Shown piece by piece: positions 55,073-64,000 of a DNA stretch of 64,000 nucleotides. Numbering within the stretch: position 1 is the stretch's first letter; every line of letters starts with the position of its first letter. The notes below the pieces were generated by a model. The model had not been told where the DNA came from. It was given only the letters and a program-made list of their open reading frames with translations, and made no database searches. The position numbers and the translations under genes were made by a program. Origin of the DNA: Edaphochlamys debaryana (Eukaryota; Chlorophyta; Chlorophyceae; Chlamydomonadales); assembly GCA_016858145.1 (NCBI GenBank), contig JAEHOE010000004.1:2294001-2358000 (forward strand), written 5' to 3'.

Positions 55073-58000
55073 TGTCAAGTGCAAGGGCACTGAGTTGCGG
55101 CTGGCGGATTGCACCATGCATGAGACTACCTGGGCCAAGCACACGTGCTCGCACTGGGAGGACGCAGGTGGGGGCCGTCCGCGCTGAGTTTTGCATGCAT
55201 GCATGCCGCAATCAGACTTAAGACTTGCATTACTAAGGTTTGTAAACGTGGGTTCGCGTACAGGTAGGGTTGCTTCCTGCTGCTGCGTGCGCGCTCAGCC
55301 AGGGCAGCCCCACCCCACTCATCGAAGTCATGCCCGCCCTGTGTTGGCTCACCCTGACCTGGCTACAGGTGTGACGTGCTTCAAGTGCCCTGGCTGTCCT
55401 GCGGAAGGCGCGTCACGCCTGCTCGGCAGCCGCGCCTCGCCCCTCCTCATCCAAACAACGCGGGGTATCAAACCCTTGTGGACCGCTGGGCGTGTTGGGG
55501 TAAGCCAACCGCTGGTCGTTTCGTTTGTGCTTGTTTCGGCCAGGTGATAATAATATTGACGAGGGGGCGTTTCTCCCTGCCGCTCCATCCGTCCCCCCAC
55601 AGGTCTGGCACAACCTGAACTGGGGCACTGCGTGCGGCGACTCGTGGCACCGGGTCAACTCGGACGTGTTCTGTCGGAGCATCGGCTTCCACGCTGGCTG
55701 CGCGATAGACCCCAGAGCCATGAACGGTACCCAGGTGGGCGCCGTACCGCTGGGTGTCCGGCTAGATAGTCCGGCAGGAAGAAGCTGGGGTGCCAGCTGG
55801 ATGCAGAAGGACATTGGCCCCTTCCTACCGCTCCCACCGTGCGGCTCCCACGCCCTGTGCGCCCCCTTTCCCCTCATATCCTCAGGAACCGGCATGCACT
55901 GCTGCCAACCTGGCGGCGCTCGTGGCCCCTCCGATCAATAACCCCATCTGGCTTGACAATGTGAGGCAAGGGCTCTGTCTGCTGTGCATTCATTCTCTCT
56001 GGGGATCCCTGCTTATGCTGTGCTTCGGCTCACCGCAATTCCGCAAGGCTGAGCTTCTTTTGCCTGACCCCTCTGGCGGTTGGCCCGGCCCCGAACCATC
56101 CCACGCCCAGGTCGATTGCTACGGCGACGAGCCCAATCACGCTCGCTGCGAATGCAACTCCTGGGGGTACCACGACTGCACCCACGGGCAAGACGTCCAC
56201 CTCAAGTGCATAAACTTCGTAAACGGTGAGGCTAGAAGCGGTAGCGGCGGGGGCGGGCGCCAAGCTTGCCAAGCCTCCCACGGGTACCGGTCTGAGGCTT
56301 GGACCTGGCACGCGAGTGGAGTCCTACCCCCCGGTCCCACCCTGACCCCGTCGCCTTGTCACTGGGGGTGAATCCACCGACCAGCCTTGAACTGAAGGCC
56401 AAGCCCCCGTCACGCACCCTGTCCACTCCATCCGCCTAGCTGACTGACCACCGTGCACTGGCCTATCCACAGGAACGCTGCGGCTGGTGGACGGCTACCC
56501 CAACCAGCAGGTCCGGGGTGCCTCCGCCACCGGGCGGCTGGAGGTCCTCAGCAACGGGGTCTTCTCCAGCTTCTGCCGAACGGGCTTCACCAACCAGACG
56601 GCCCGCGTCGCCTGCCGCTCTCTGGGCTGGGTCGAGGGCAGGGCGGCAAACAACACGCTCGAGTTCCCGGCGCCGCTGGGCGTGCCGGCCTTTACTAAGG
56701 TGGGTGCATGCGGCTAGCTGCTATCCAATCGCACGTGTCGGCGACTGCGAGACGCGGGCAGACCGGTTATCGGGAGTATCGGGAGGTATGGAGATAGACC
56801 CCTCCGACCCGTTCTGTGCGTCCCGACTCGCCCGGCCCCGACCTGCAGGTGCTCAGCTGCACAGGGCTGGAGGCTTCTCTGGAGGCCTGTCCCTCGACCC
56901 CAGCGGGGGGCTGCCTAGGTGGACGCAGCTCCTACGTGCAGCTCTGGTGCTACAGTGAGTACGGCAGCCTGCACGTGCCGTGCACTACTGTGTGACGCGT
57001 GCTGTCTGCGTCTGCGCTTTCAATGTGTTTTTCGACCCCTATTACCCCTATATGTGTGTGCGTGTCCCATCCGCCCAGACCCGTCGCCGCCTCCGCCCCG
57101 GCCGCCTCCGCCGAAGGTAAGCCCTGGCAAGCACGCACAACTCCCTGCCCCTATCTGGACTGAGGGCGAGCTCCCTCGACGCATGTCCTGACTTCGTGAT
57201 CGCTTGCCTCCTACCCGCTGCCGCAGCCTCCACGCCCGCCCACGCCCCCAAGCCCGCGGCCGCCCAAGCCGCCGGTGCCGCGGCCGCCGCCCAGCCCTCG
57301 TCCTCCCAGCCCTCCCAAGCCCCCAGCACCCCAACCGCCCAGCCCTGTGCCCAAGCGCCAGCCCCCTAGACCGTCGCCTCGTCCCCCGCTTCCCCGTCCG
57401 CCTCGGCCCCCACAACCCCCCCTACCCCCCCGGCCGCCCCGCCCAAGTGCGTGCGTCGACTGCCTCGCCAGCCACAGAGCATTGGGCTGCCTCAGGACGT
57501 TCGTCAGTAACGCTATTGTTGCAACTCCTGTGCAGGTTGGAATATCGGCTGGGTGGATGTAGGACCCTACGGCTCGACGGCCGGCGGTTCCCGCTGGGAT
57601 GACATCGACTACATGGAGTACGGTTTCCCTCCCGACAGTGGTCTCTACAACCGAAGTGAGCACACATCGAAGCCAGGACGAGGCCACAATGAACTTGCGT
57701 TTCTACCATTGCATGCATGCATGTACGCGTGCTGCACTCACACGCTTTGCCTTGTGCGTGCTCCCTGCAGTCACGCAGATTGCCTGGCGCTCCACCGGCG
57801 AATGGATTTACGCCATCCGGGTCCGTTACGGCGCAGTGGATGCTCCATGGCATGGCGGCGATGACGGGGGCCTCCTTCCCCTTAACACCGTGGATATGTT
57901 CTATGATGAGGATATCATACAGTACCAGGTCACAGTGTAGCATACGTCGCGTTCACCTCTCAATACCGGACCTTCTACATCGGTACACCGCAATTAGATG

Positions 58001-58164
58001 GTACCCCAGGGTACCTATCCGATTCAGCAAATCGTATAGAGGACTACACTAGTTTCAAGTCGCGCCGCCTCGTGACGATAACGGGCACCACCAGCACAGC
58101 TTACACAGCTGATAACTCCAGCTATCTTACGTCTCTTACATTTAGATGGGGTTGGTTCAGTTGA
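55073..58164 (+). CDS. Host SRCR - proline-rich - jacalin-like lectin gene, 5' incomplete, about nine exons
   Basis: Exons read from splice signals and coding sense: 55073-55167 (VKCKGTELRLADCTMHETTW, second half of an SRCR domain); 55603-55733 (NWGTACGDSWHRVNSDVFCR) with 56111-56225 (VDCYGDEPNHARCECNSW); 56473-56699 (GRLEVLSNGVFSSFCRTGFT) with 56849-56954 (LSCTGLEASLEACPS); 57079-57116 and 57227-57446 (Pro-rich hinge); 57536-57655 and 57771 onward (YAIRVRYGAVDAPWHGGDDG), a jacalin-like lectin. The frame stops at 57938-57940, but one base over it continues sensibly (AYVAFTSQYRTFYIGTPQ, NSSYLTSLTFRWGWFS) to TGA at 58162-58164, so one base is probably missing. SRCR domains are disulfide-rich extracellular binding modules; the product is likely a secreted or wall/surface glycoprotein. 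TGTAA lies 98 bases after the stop. Confidence 0.7.
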
Positions 58165-58261
58165 GGCGAGGCGGGCGGGGGGGTGCAGTTACCAGGGGTT
58201 GCCCTAGCATGCACGATGATTGGGGGTAAACCACTGAACGGCGCAGCTGGAGGCTTGCCCC

Positions 58262-58266
58262 TGTAA
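58262..58266 (+). promoter_or_regulatory. TGTAA polyadenylation word of the SRCR-jacalin gene
   Basis: TGTAA, the usual green-algal polyadenylation signal, lies 98 bases after the TGA at 58162-58164. Its position fits a short 3' untranslated region. Confidence 0.5.
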
Positions 58267-59250
58267 TAGGCAATTTGAGCGAGGCTGTTACAAGGGCACC
58301 CGCGAGGTATGGACAGAAGGGGGCGACGGGCCGGAAGTGCCAACGGGGTGTGCGTGGCCACGGGGGGAGGCCACGGGGGGAGGCTAACGGGGTGAGGCCG
58401 CATGTGTTCGGGCACGCGTGTCTGGTTGCCGGCTCCGCAGTTGTCCACGTTCTCCTAGCACCATGTGAGTTCCTAGCACAACATCAAACGTACGTCGTGA
58501 AGCGAGGAGCGCGGAAGCACACTGGCGCAGATCAAGTGGTCGGAGCATTGCTTCAGCAGAGTGCACCGCATGATAAGGAACTAGGGCAATTCAGGTGAAA
58601 GCGCTGTGTTGGCGCTCTGTCATTTTAGTATTGGCTGGTTCAGTTGATTGCCGTACGGGTTCAGCGGCTGCGGGAACTTACAGCTACCCCCCGGCAGCTG
58701 GGAACGGGGATATATAATTGGATTGATTGGCACCGTGTCATGCATCCTTGCGGGGTTGGGCATGGAGGGGCCACCCGCGGGGGCCAGCCACCGGTTGGCA
58801 GCGGGTGCAGGGGGGCTACCTCGTAAAGGTCTGAGCTGCAGTCGGTTGTGTGGGGCGAGCGGGTCGGGAGAGATCGGTCAAGTGCTGTACGGCGGCTGTG
58901 CACGTGCGTGGTGGATGCTGGAGTGGAGGCTGGTACTATATCGAGAGTGGGGCGGCGAACTCTGCCCTCCCCGTCCTGTAGGGTGGCCTGGGGATCAGCC
59001 GTTGTCGTGCCTTCGTGCCTTGTCTAGTAACGTCCCATTGTCTCCGGACGTCCCATTGTCATCACGGGTCCAGCGAGCCGCAAAGCCGTCGCCGTCCTAG
59101 ACGCAACCAACCTCTGAGTTTGGAGCTGAGGCCGACTCTCAGCAGGGCGTTGTGAGCTGGGCGTGTGGCGGACCGGGGCGAAGTAGAGCGCGCGCCGCGC
59201 GGTTTCCCCCCGCCCCCGACCGCGTTTGCTGCAGTCAGCCGTCGAGCGCC
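58267..59250. other. Intergenic host DNA, no gene seen
   Basis: GC-rich, with G-runs (GGGCGGGGGGGTGCAG near 58175; GGCCACGGGGGGAGG near 58355-58385) that could form G-quadruplexes. A sequence TGGTTCAGTTGA repeats near 58152 and 58634. The 3' part may hold the promoter and first exon of the next gene. Confidence 0.4.
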
Positions 59251-59381
59251 ATGCGGCTGCGGCAGGCGGAAGCCTTTGCTGCGCTGGAGCTCCAGGCAAG
59301 CGAGGGAGCGGCGGGAGGGGGGAGCGAGGGCCGGCGATTGGTTCGCGCGCGCTCCGCTGCAGTGGCTGCGCGAGTAGCGGC

Positions 59382-61020
59382 GCGAGGGTGTGGCAGTAGA
59401 GATGGCCATCCGACCCACCGAGCCGGGGGCTGGCGGCGGCGGCGGCGGCGGCGCCTGGCAGACCCTCCGGCCGGCCAAGGGCGAGACGCTTGTAGTGGCA
59501 CCGGGGCTCAAGCCAGGTGCGTGCTTGAAAGCACAGTTGTGGGAAGGGCTAAAGATATGTAAACAGCCCTCTCCGGAGGGGTTTGAGATTATCTCTCTGC
59601 TGCGAAGTCCACACCCTGGCCTTCCCTTTCGTTTAACCAACCCACCGCTGCACCCCCCCTTCCGCTTGCCCCCCCTTCCCTTCACTGTCAAGTGTCCTCT
59701 TCCCACACCTGACTCCCCACCCCAGGGACGCCGTACCAGGTCCGGGCCCGCCTGGGCCTGGCGGGTGCCCACACCTGGAGCGGGTCCACGGACTGGCGGC
59801 CCTGGGGCCCGCACGTGACCTTTGCAACCAGCCCCGGGCCCGGGGCGGGCCCCGCCCGTGCGCCAGCCCCTGCCTCCGTCAACCGAGCCCCGAGAGCCTC
59901 AGGGCTCTGAGGAGGGGTTTGAGGAGGCCGAGGAGGAGGGCGCGGACGCGGGCAACGGAGAGGGGGAGGACGGCGATGACGGGGAGGAGGATGGGGAGGC
60001 TGCCGCGGGGGGCAGACGACGACGGCGAAAGCACCGAAGGGGAGGATGTGGACGCGGCGGAGGCGGGTGAGGAGGCAGAGGAGGGCGCATCAGATCCCTC
60101 CACGCCGCCGACGCCCTCCCCATCCCAGTCCCCGCGTCGGCCGGGTGCCGGTCTTCCTCCGAAGCCCGCCACTCCCGGCGGCGCCTCCAGCGGCAGCAGC
60201 GGCGCCAGGGCCAGCGGCGGCAGCAGCGGCGGCAAGGCAACCGGCGGCGGCAGGGTTGCAGGCAGGGGCGGTGTCGGGGTAGCTGGAGGGGGCCATCAGG
60301 GCCCCGGACAGTTTGGCGGCTCGGGACCGCGTCCCGGACAGGGTTCCGGACATTGCGGCGGCTGGAGGCCGCGTCGCGGGGAGGGGCAGGGGCAGAGGTG
60401 GGGGCAGGGCCGGAGGCCGGAGCGGCCGCGACGCTGGTGCGGGGCGCGGGGGCGCTAACGGTGGCTGCGGCGGCCTTCCCGACTCCCCCGGCAGCCCCAC
60501 GGGCGGTGCGGCGGTGGCGGCGGCGGCAGCGGCGCCCAGCGCCGCGCGTGAGGCGGTGGCGGCGGCGCTGGCGCCGGGTCGCGGTACTGGGGCCGTCCAC
60601 GAATCCGCGGTGGCGGCGGAAGCGGGGGGTCGGGGCCGGGGGCGAGGGCGGAGCCCGCAGCCGGGCTTCAAGCTGCGGACGCAGGACTGCCGGTGAGAGG
60701 GGGCCCGAGGGAGCGAGTGAGGTCTGCAGGCTGGGGTAAAACCTCCCTGCGTGGTGCGTGCCCCCCGCCTGCAACACTTGATCAAGCCATTCCTCACACG
60801 GCCCGAGGGTACCGGCACCCGCATTTCCAAGCACCCGCCGTCCGTCCCTGCCCTCCCTGTGCCATCCAGGCACTGGCTGCGGAGCCACTGCGCGATGGGG
60901 AGGGCCTGCGCCTTCCTGCACGACCCCTCCAAGCGGGGCAGCGCGCGGCAGGCACGGCAGCAGCAGGGCCCGGAGGCGGGGCTCGCCGGGTCTGGGCAGG
61001 CGCCGCGTGAGGAGGAGTAG
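59382..61020 (+). CDS. Host gene: fibronectin-III-like + acidic + Gly/Arg-rich + CCCH zinc finger, start uncertain
   Basis: An exon to about 59515 (VEMAIRPTE; AWQTLRPAKGETLVVAPGLK) and an exon from 59726 (GTPYQVRARLGLAGAHTWSG; WGPHVTFATSP) together make the second half of a fibronectin type III fold. An acidic tract (EEGFEEAEEEGADAGNGEGE) and a Ser/Gly/Arg-rich region up to 60692 follow, with two frame changes in G-rich runs (near 60005 and 60310) that could be introns or errors. After an intron (60693-60869) the last exon completes a C-x7-C-x5-C-x3-H zinc finger (DCRHWLRSHCAMGRACAFLH) and stops at 61018-61020. CCCH fingers bind RNA. The first exon may start at ATG 59251, but its link is unclear. 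Confidence 0.55.
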
Positions 61021-62640
61021 GGCTAGGGCAGGGGCCGACGAACGTGGGGTCGGGGAAACAAGTCCTCTCGAGGGCAGAGCTTGCAAGCGGGGGTTGTGAT
61101 GCTGTCGTGCACACTAGCTAAGCATGTGCAGTGGGGGCCGAGTGCGGCGGGCGAGGCCTGAGTACGGTATGGCAGACACGGCAGGAAGCGGCCAGTTGAT
61201 CAGTACGGTAACAAGGACGTGCGGAATAGCCAGATAGGGCAAGCGACACACCGCGCGCGTTGGGGCTTTGGTTGCCTCAGCCCCTTGTATACATGCAGTG
61301 TAGGCCAGGTGTGGGGGCAGATGAACGACGGAAGGATAGGAGCGAGGAGGCAGTTAAGGCAGGCGAACTCAGCCCCTGCGCTCCCGATCTGCGGACAGCA
61401 CAGCTGTTATGGCAACCCCCACCCCACAAACAGGGGGGGGGGCAGGGGGGGCGGGGCACTGCAGGGGTTGCTGTCGTCAAGTGCTCTGCGGGGCCGACAC
61501 GCTTCTGCCGATCCACTGCGACTTGTCGCGATCGCGTCGCTGATGCCCAGTGTCATTGAAGCGACCACAGGCGCAGCCCGGAAGCGCTGGGGCGCGACGA
61601 TTCCCACCATGTAACACACACTTTTCAGAGCTAGGCCGCTCGCGTAACCGCGCAGCACATCTTGAACAGCGTAGCGCGATGGAGACACTAGTCGTGAGAA
61701 ACGGTGCTCCCAAACCGAGGCCGAACATCAGTCGCTCTTGCTCTTGCGCTGCCCTCGCGACCTCGCAGTCGCTGCATGGTGTAGATCAGCCATCCATGTA
61801 ATTACTGAAGCTAGTGGCAGGCTGCGGGAGGCCCGCGCGCCGGAGCACGCCCCCCAGATCGCGAGGGCACCAAGGCGCGCTTCCTCCAGGGCACGAGCCT
61901 GCTCGAGAAAATGAGATCAGCTATAGCGGGCATATTCAGCTACCGCACGCACGCATCGGCAGGGCGCGAGAGGCCCGCAAACCCCCGAATTCTGTGCGTG
62001 TACATTTTTTTCACAGCGTCCTTAGATATGGGGCGAAAGAGGGGCGGGTGAGGGCAGCGGGGGGTAGCCGACGTCTCGTGGAACTGGGGTGTTCCTACCT
62101 GCTTTCTCCTGAACGCAATTGGGTAGTGGCTCCGTAGGCGCACGGCCACAGTGCGCGGGCTTGGGGCACCCCACGCCACGCGGCCGGCCACTTGGAGCGC
62201 GGGGTCAGTTCCCTGAGCTCCGCTTAGGCATCGCTGCAGGCATATGTAACTAGGCGTAGTTGCTCCGTGCATACTGCAGCCTTCGCAGACCGCGACAGCT
62301 GTCGATTGTCGAGGCCGTGGTGAATGCGGGCAACCCGTTGAACTACAACAATACACAAACTGCTTTTCTACAGCGTGGACGTGATTAACGCGTGCCGCAC
62401 CAAGCCTTGACAGTCACTCTGGAGTCGGGGTTGTGCTGGTCCCCAGCACGTTCACACCAGCAACAACAATGCCTACTAGTAACCTACCTGATTGAAACGT
62501 AATTAGCAAAGGCCGTGAGGATCGGCCGTGCCTGAGAAGAGCCTGCGCGAGGATGCGCTGCAGTGGCACGCGTGCCCCTAGCTTCAAGAGCGGCGGATGG
62601 TCGCCATAGGTAGGAATGAAAGGCCACGGCTGCTCGTGTT
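61021..62640. other. Host intergenic/non-coding DNA, no supported gene
   Basis: No exon with recognisable coding character. Features seen: a G-run (CAGGGGGGGGGGCAGGGGGG near 61430) and a TGTAA word at about 61610. Several short frames exist on both strands but none has motifs or splice context. Confidence 0.4.
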
Positions 62641-62849
62641 GCGTGTTGCAACCCGCTACGCTGGCCCATCCTCGTTTATCCCGCCCTCCAACCCCTGAAC
62701 GCTCGCGACAGGATTGGAATAGCCTAGCAATCGATGGATCCTGCTGCTCAGCGTCTGACGAGGCGCGCGCTGTGCCCCCCACTCGCGGGCGGTCCAGCCT
62801 TGGCGACCGCGGCGGGCGCGCCCCGCTGCGGCTTGGATGGGCATGCCGG

Positions 62850-63200
62850 CGCGGAGGCTACCGTCCTCACTCCTCTCGCTGGTGTATGGGGGCTTGCCGG
62901 CGGTCGGTGGGCCAGCACTGGACGGGCCCTGCTGCTGCTTGGAGGACGGCTGGCGCGTGGGGGCTTGACGGGGCAAGCACTGGGCAGGCCCTGCTGCTGC
63001 AAGCTGCTGCTGCTTGAATGGGCGCGCGGGCGCGGAGACTGTGCTGGCGTACGGGGCCTTGGCGACGCGGGGCAGGCACTCGGCTTGCCCTGCTGCGGCT
63101 TTGGCGCGCAAGCGCCACGGTTGCGCCCCCATGCTCTCTCCGCTGGCGTGTGGGGGCTTGGCGACGGCGGGGCGTTCTCTTCCCGCTGGCTCCTCCTGTG
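62850..63200. repeat. Degenerate CTGCTGC / GGGGCTTG repeat region
   Basis: Imperfect units of about 45-90 bases combine GTGTGGGGGCTTGGCGACGG, GGGCCCTGCTGCTGC and GGGCGCGCGGGCGCGGAG. Open frames occur on both strands because of the composition (Gln/Ala/Pro-rich on the reverse strand). I regard it as low-complexity DNA, with a possible repeat-rich coding region as alternative. Confidence 0.5.
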
Positions 63201-63499
63201 GCACACGCCGGAATGCCGGTGATGCATCGGCGGACCCTGCTGTCTGCAGGTAGGGCTGGGGCCGTCCGCGTCGAACCCCGTCGGTGCTGTGCCAAAACCT
63301 GGCGGGAAAGGTGCCAGTCCGACGACTCATTTATGTAGTTATTAACTGCCCCTCTGCAGTTGTTTCGTGCGCGCGACAAGCGTGAGGCCAACGCGAGCGC
63401 AATTGAACACAAAAGCGAGTACGAGTGTGCACCATTGTATGGTTGGCATAACCGCGCGGACCGCCTTCTCATGTCGAACATTAGCTAGATGGTGTAAGC

Positions 63500-63718
63500 A
63501 TGTCTAACAGCAGCGAAGGCGCACGACCGCGTTACGTCGCACGTGCCCTAGTCGGCCTCGTTCTTCTCGCGGGCGCCGCGACCGCCTTTGACGAATGCTC
63601 TGCTTGGTTTGCCGCTAAGGCTGAAGGGAGAATCGACCCGTATGCTGAGCTCTACTGGCGAGTCAGGCGCACCTTCGGACTGCCGCACAATCAACTCTGC
63701 TTGGCCCAACACGCCTGA
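63500..63718 (+). CDS. Small protein with N-terminal hydrophobic segment, 72 aa (possible first exon)
   Basis: ATG at 63500 (MSNSSEGARPRYVARALVGL), then a hydrophobic stretch (ALVGLVLLAGAATAF) typical of a signal peptide or anchor, then a soluble part with Cys (DECSAWFAAKAEGRIDPYAE) to TGA at 63716-63718. An overlapping frame continues with GHCWTFTPWSKCD, so splicing is possible. No family recognised. The remaining 280 bases to the right edge show no gene. Confidence 0.4.
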   Translation: MSNSSEGARPRYVARALVGLVLLAGAATAFDECSAWFAAKAEGRIDPYAELYWRVRRTFGLPHNQLCLAQHA

Positions 63719-64000
63719 ACCCGGCGCTGTTCTCCCTCTGAAGGGTCACTGTTGGACCTTCACGCCTTGGAGCAAATGCGACTGACGCGTAGCGGCTTAA
63801 GCTGCTGAACGTATCCAAGTCCTGGACAAATTGCGGACCGCCCGCGCCGGACGTCGTCAGCCAGTGAGCACAGCAGCAGAGCGCATATAACGCATCAGCA
63901 ATGGCCAATGCAAATAGCTGGGGGTAGGACCCTTGCGCATAGTAAGACTTCCCACTAGAGCTGAGCGGCTCGTGGGCGGGCCTCGTGGGCCTGCCCGCTG

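Noticed and set aside
57211..57687. Gly-rich reverse-strand frame opposite the proline-rich exon
   Set aside because: Complement of proline codons; splice signals and domain order support the + strand.
1..64000. tRNA or rRNA genes
   Set aside because: I saw no convincing cloverleaf or rRNA core by eye; a covariance-model scan would be needed and was not possible.

Overview
The window reads as a piece of a green-algal nuclear genome that carries a large, rearranged and decaying insertion of nucleocytoplasmic giant-virus (Nucleocytoviricota) DNA. The host assignment rests on the right 9.5 kb. It is GC-rich, with short GT-AG introns, a multi-exon gene made of SRCR half-domains, a proline-rich hinge and a jacalin-like lectin, and a TGTAA polyadenylation word. 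The viral assignment rests on a divergent double-jelly-roll capsid protein, a MORN-repeat protein, F-box, BTB and MYND proteins, the giant-virus C-terminal module containing INNFGSEDTSYI, intronless genes on both strands, and a Fanzor nuclease. Everything here is read by eye; no database search was run.

Layout. 1-3.0 kb: end of an unknown gene, a GC-rich minisatellite with a 237-bp higher-order period, a (CTTCCT)n tract and a 51-bp minisatellite. 3.0-5.9 kb: remains of an IS630/mariner transposase directly followed by a Fanzor gene and a terminal-repeat-like sequence. 5.8-12.1 kb: viral accessory genes (leucine-rich protein, CarF/TMEM189-type lipid desaturase, subtilisin-lectin-crystallin fusion, Cys-rich membrane protein, MYND protein). 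Nearly all are interrupted by single extra bases. 12.3-13.1 kb: an intact DD34E IS630-like transposase. 13.2-29.4 kb: a viral block with a fibre-like protein, MORN, beta-propeller/BTB, membrane protein, capsid protein, F-box and small unknowns, ending in a truncated transposon.

29.4-33.0 kb is a mosaic with a CA repeat, an ADP-ribosyltransferase-like ORF, a viral unknown, a 20-bp minisatellite and a probably spliced gene. 33.0-34.7 kb holds a HUH Rep-like ORF whose 3' half forms a 466-bp-arm inverted repeat, all between 95-bp direct repeats. 34.9-39.4 kb is a 4.5-kb (TGTCCG)n satellite. 39.93-54.50 kb is a second, direct copy of 15.01-29.38 kb. 54.5-64 kb is host DNA: a 5'-incomplete SRCR-jacalin gene, a fibronectin-III/acidic/CCCH zinc-finger gene, and repeat-rich intergenic DNA.

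The two copies of the 14.4-kb block have decayed in a complementary way. The capsid, 138-aa and fibre genes are intact only in the left copy, and the beta-propeller/BTB gene only in the right copy. Two genes are damaged in both. The most unusual items are the Rep-like/hairpin/satellite complex, the IS630-Fanzor element, the subtilisin fusion, and the strong bias towards single-base insertions between 1 and 12 kb, which may be an assembly artefact.
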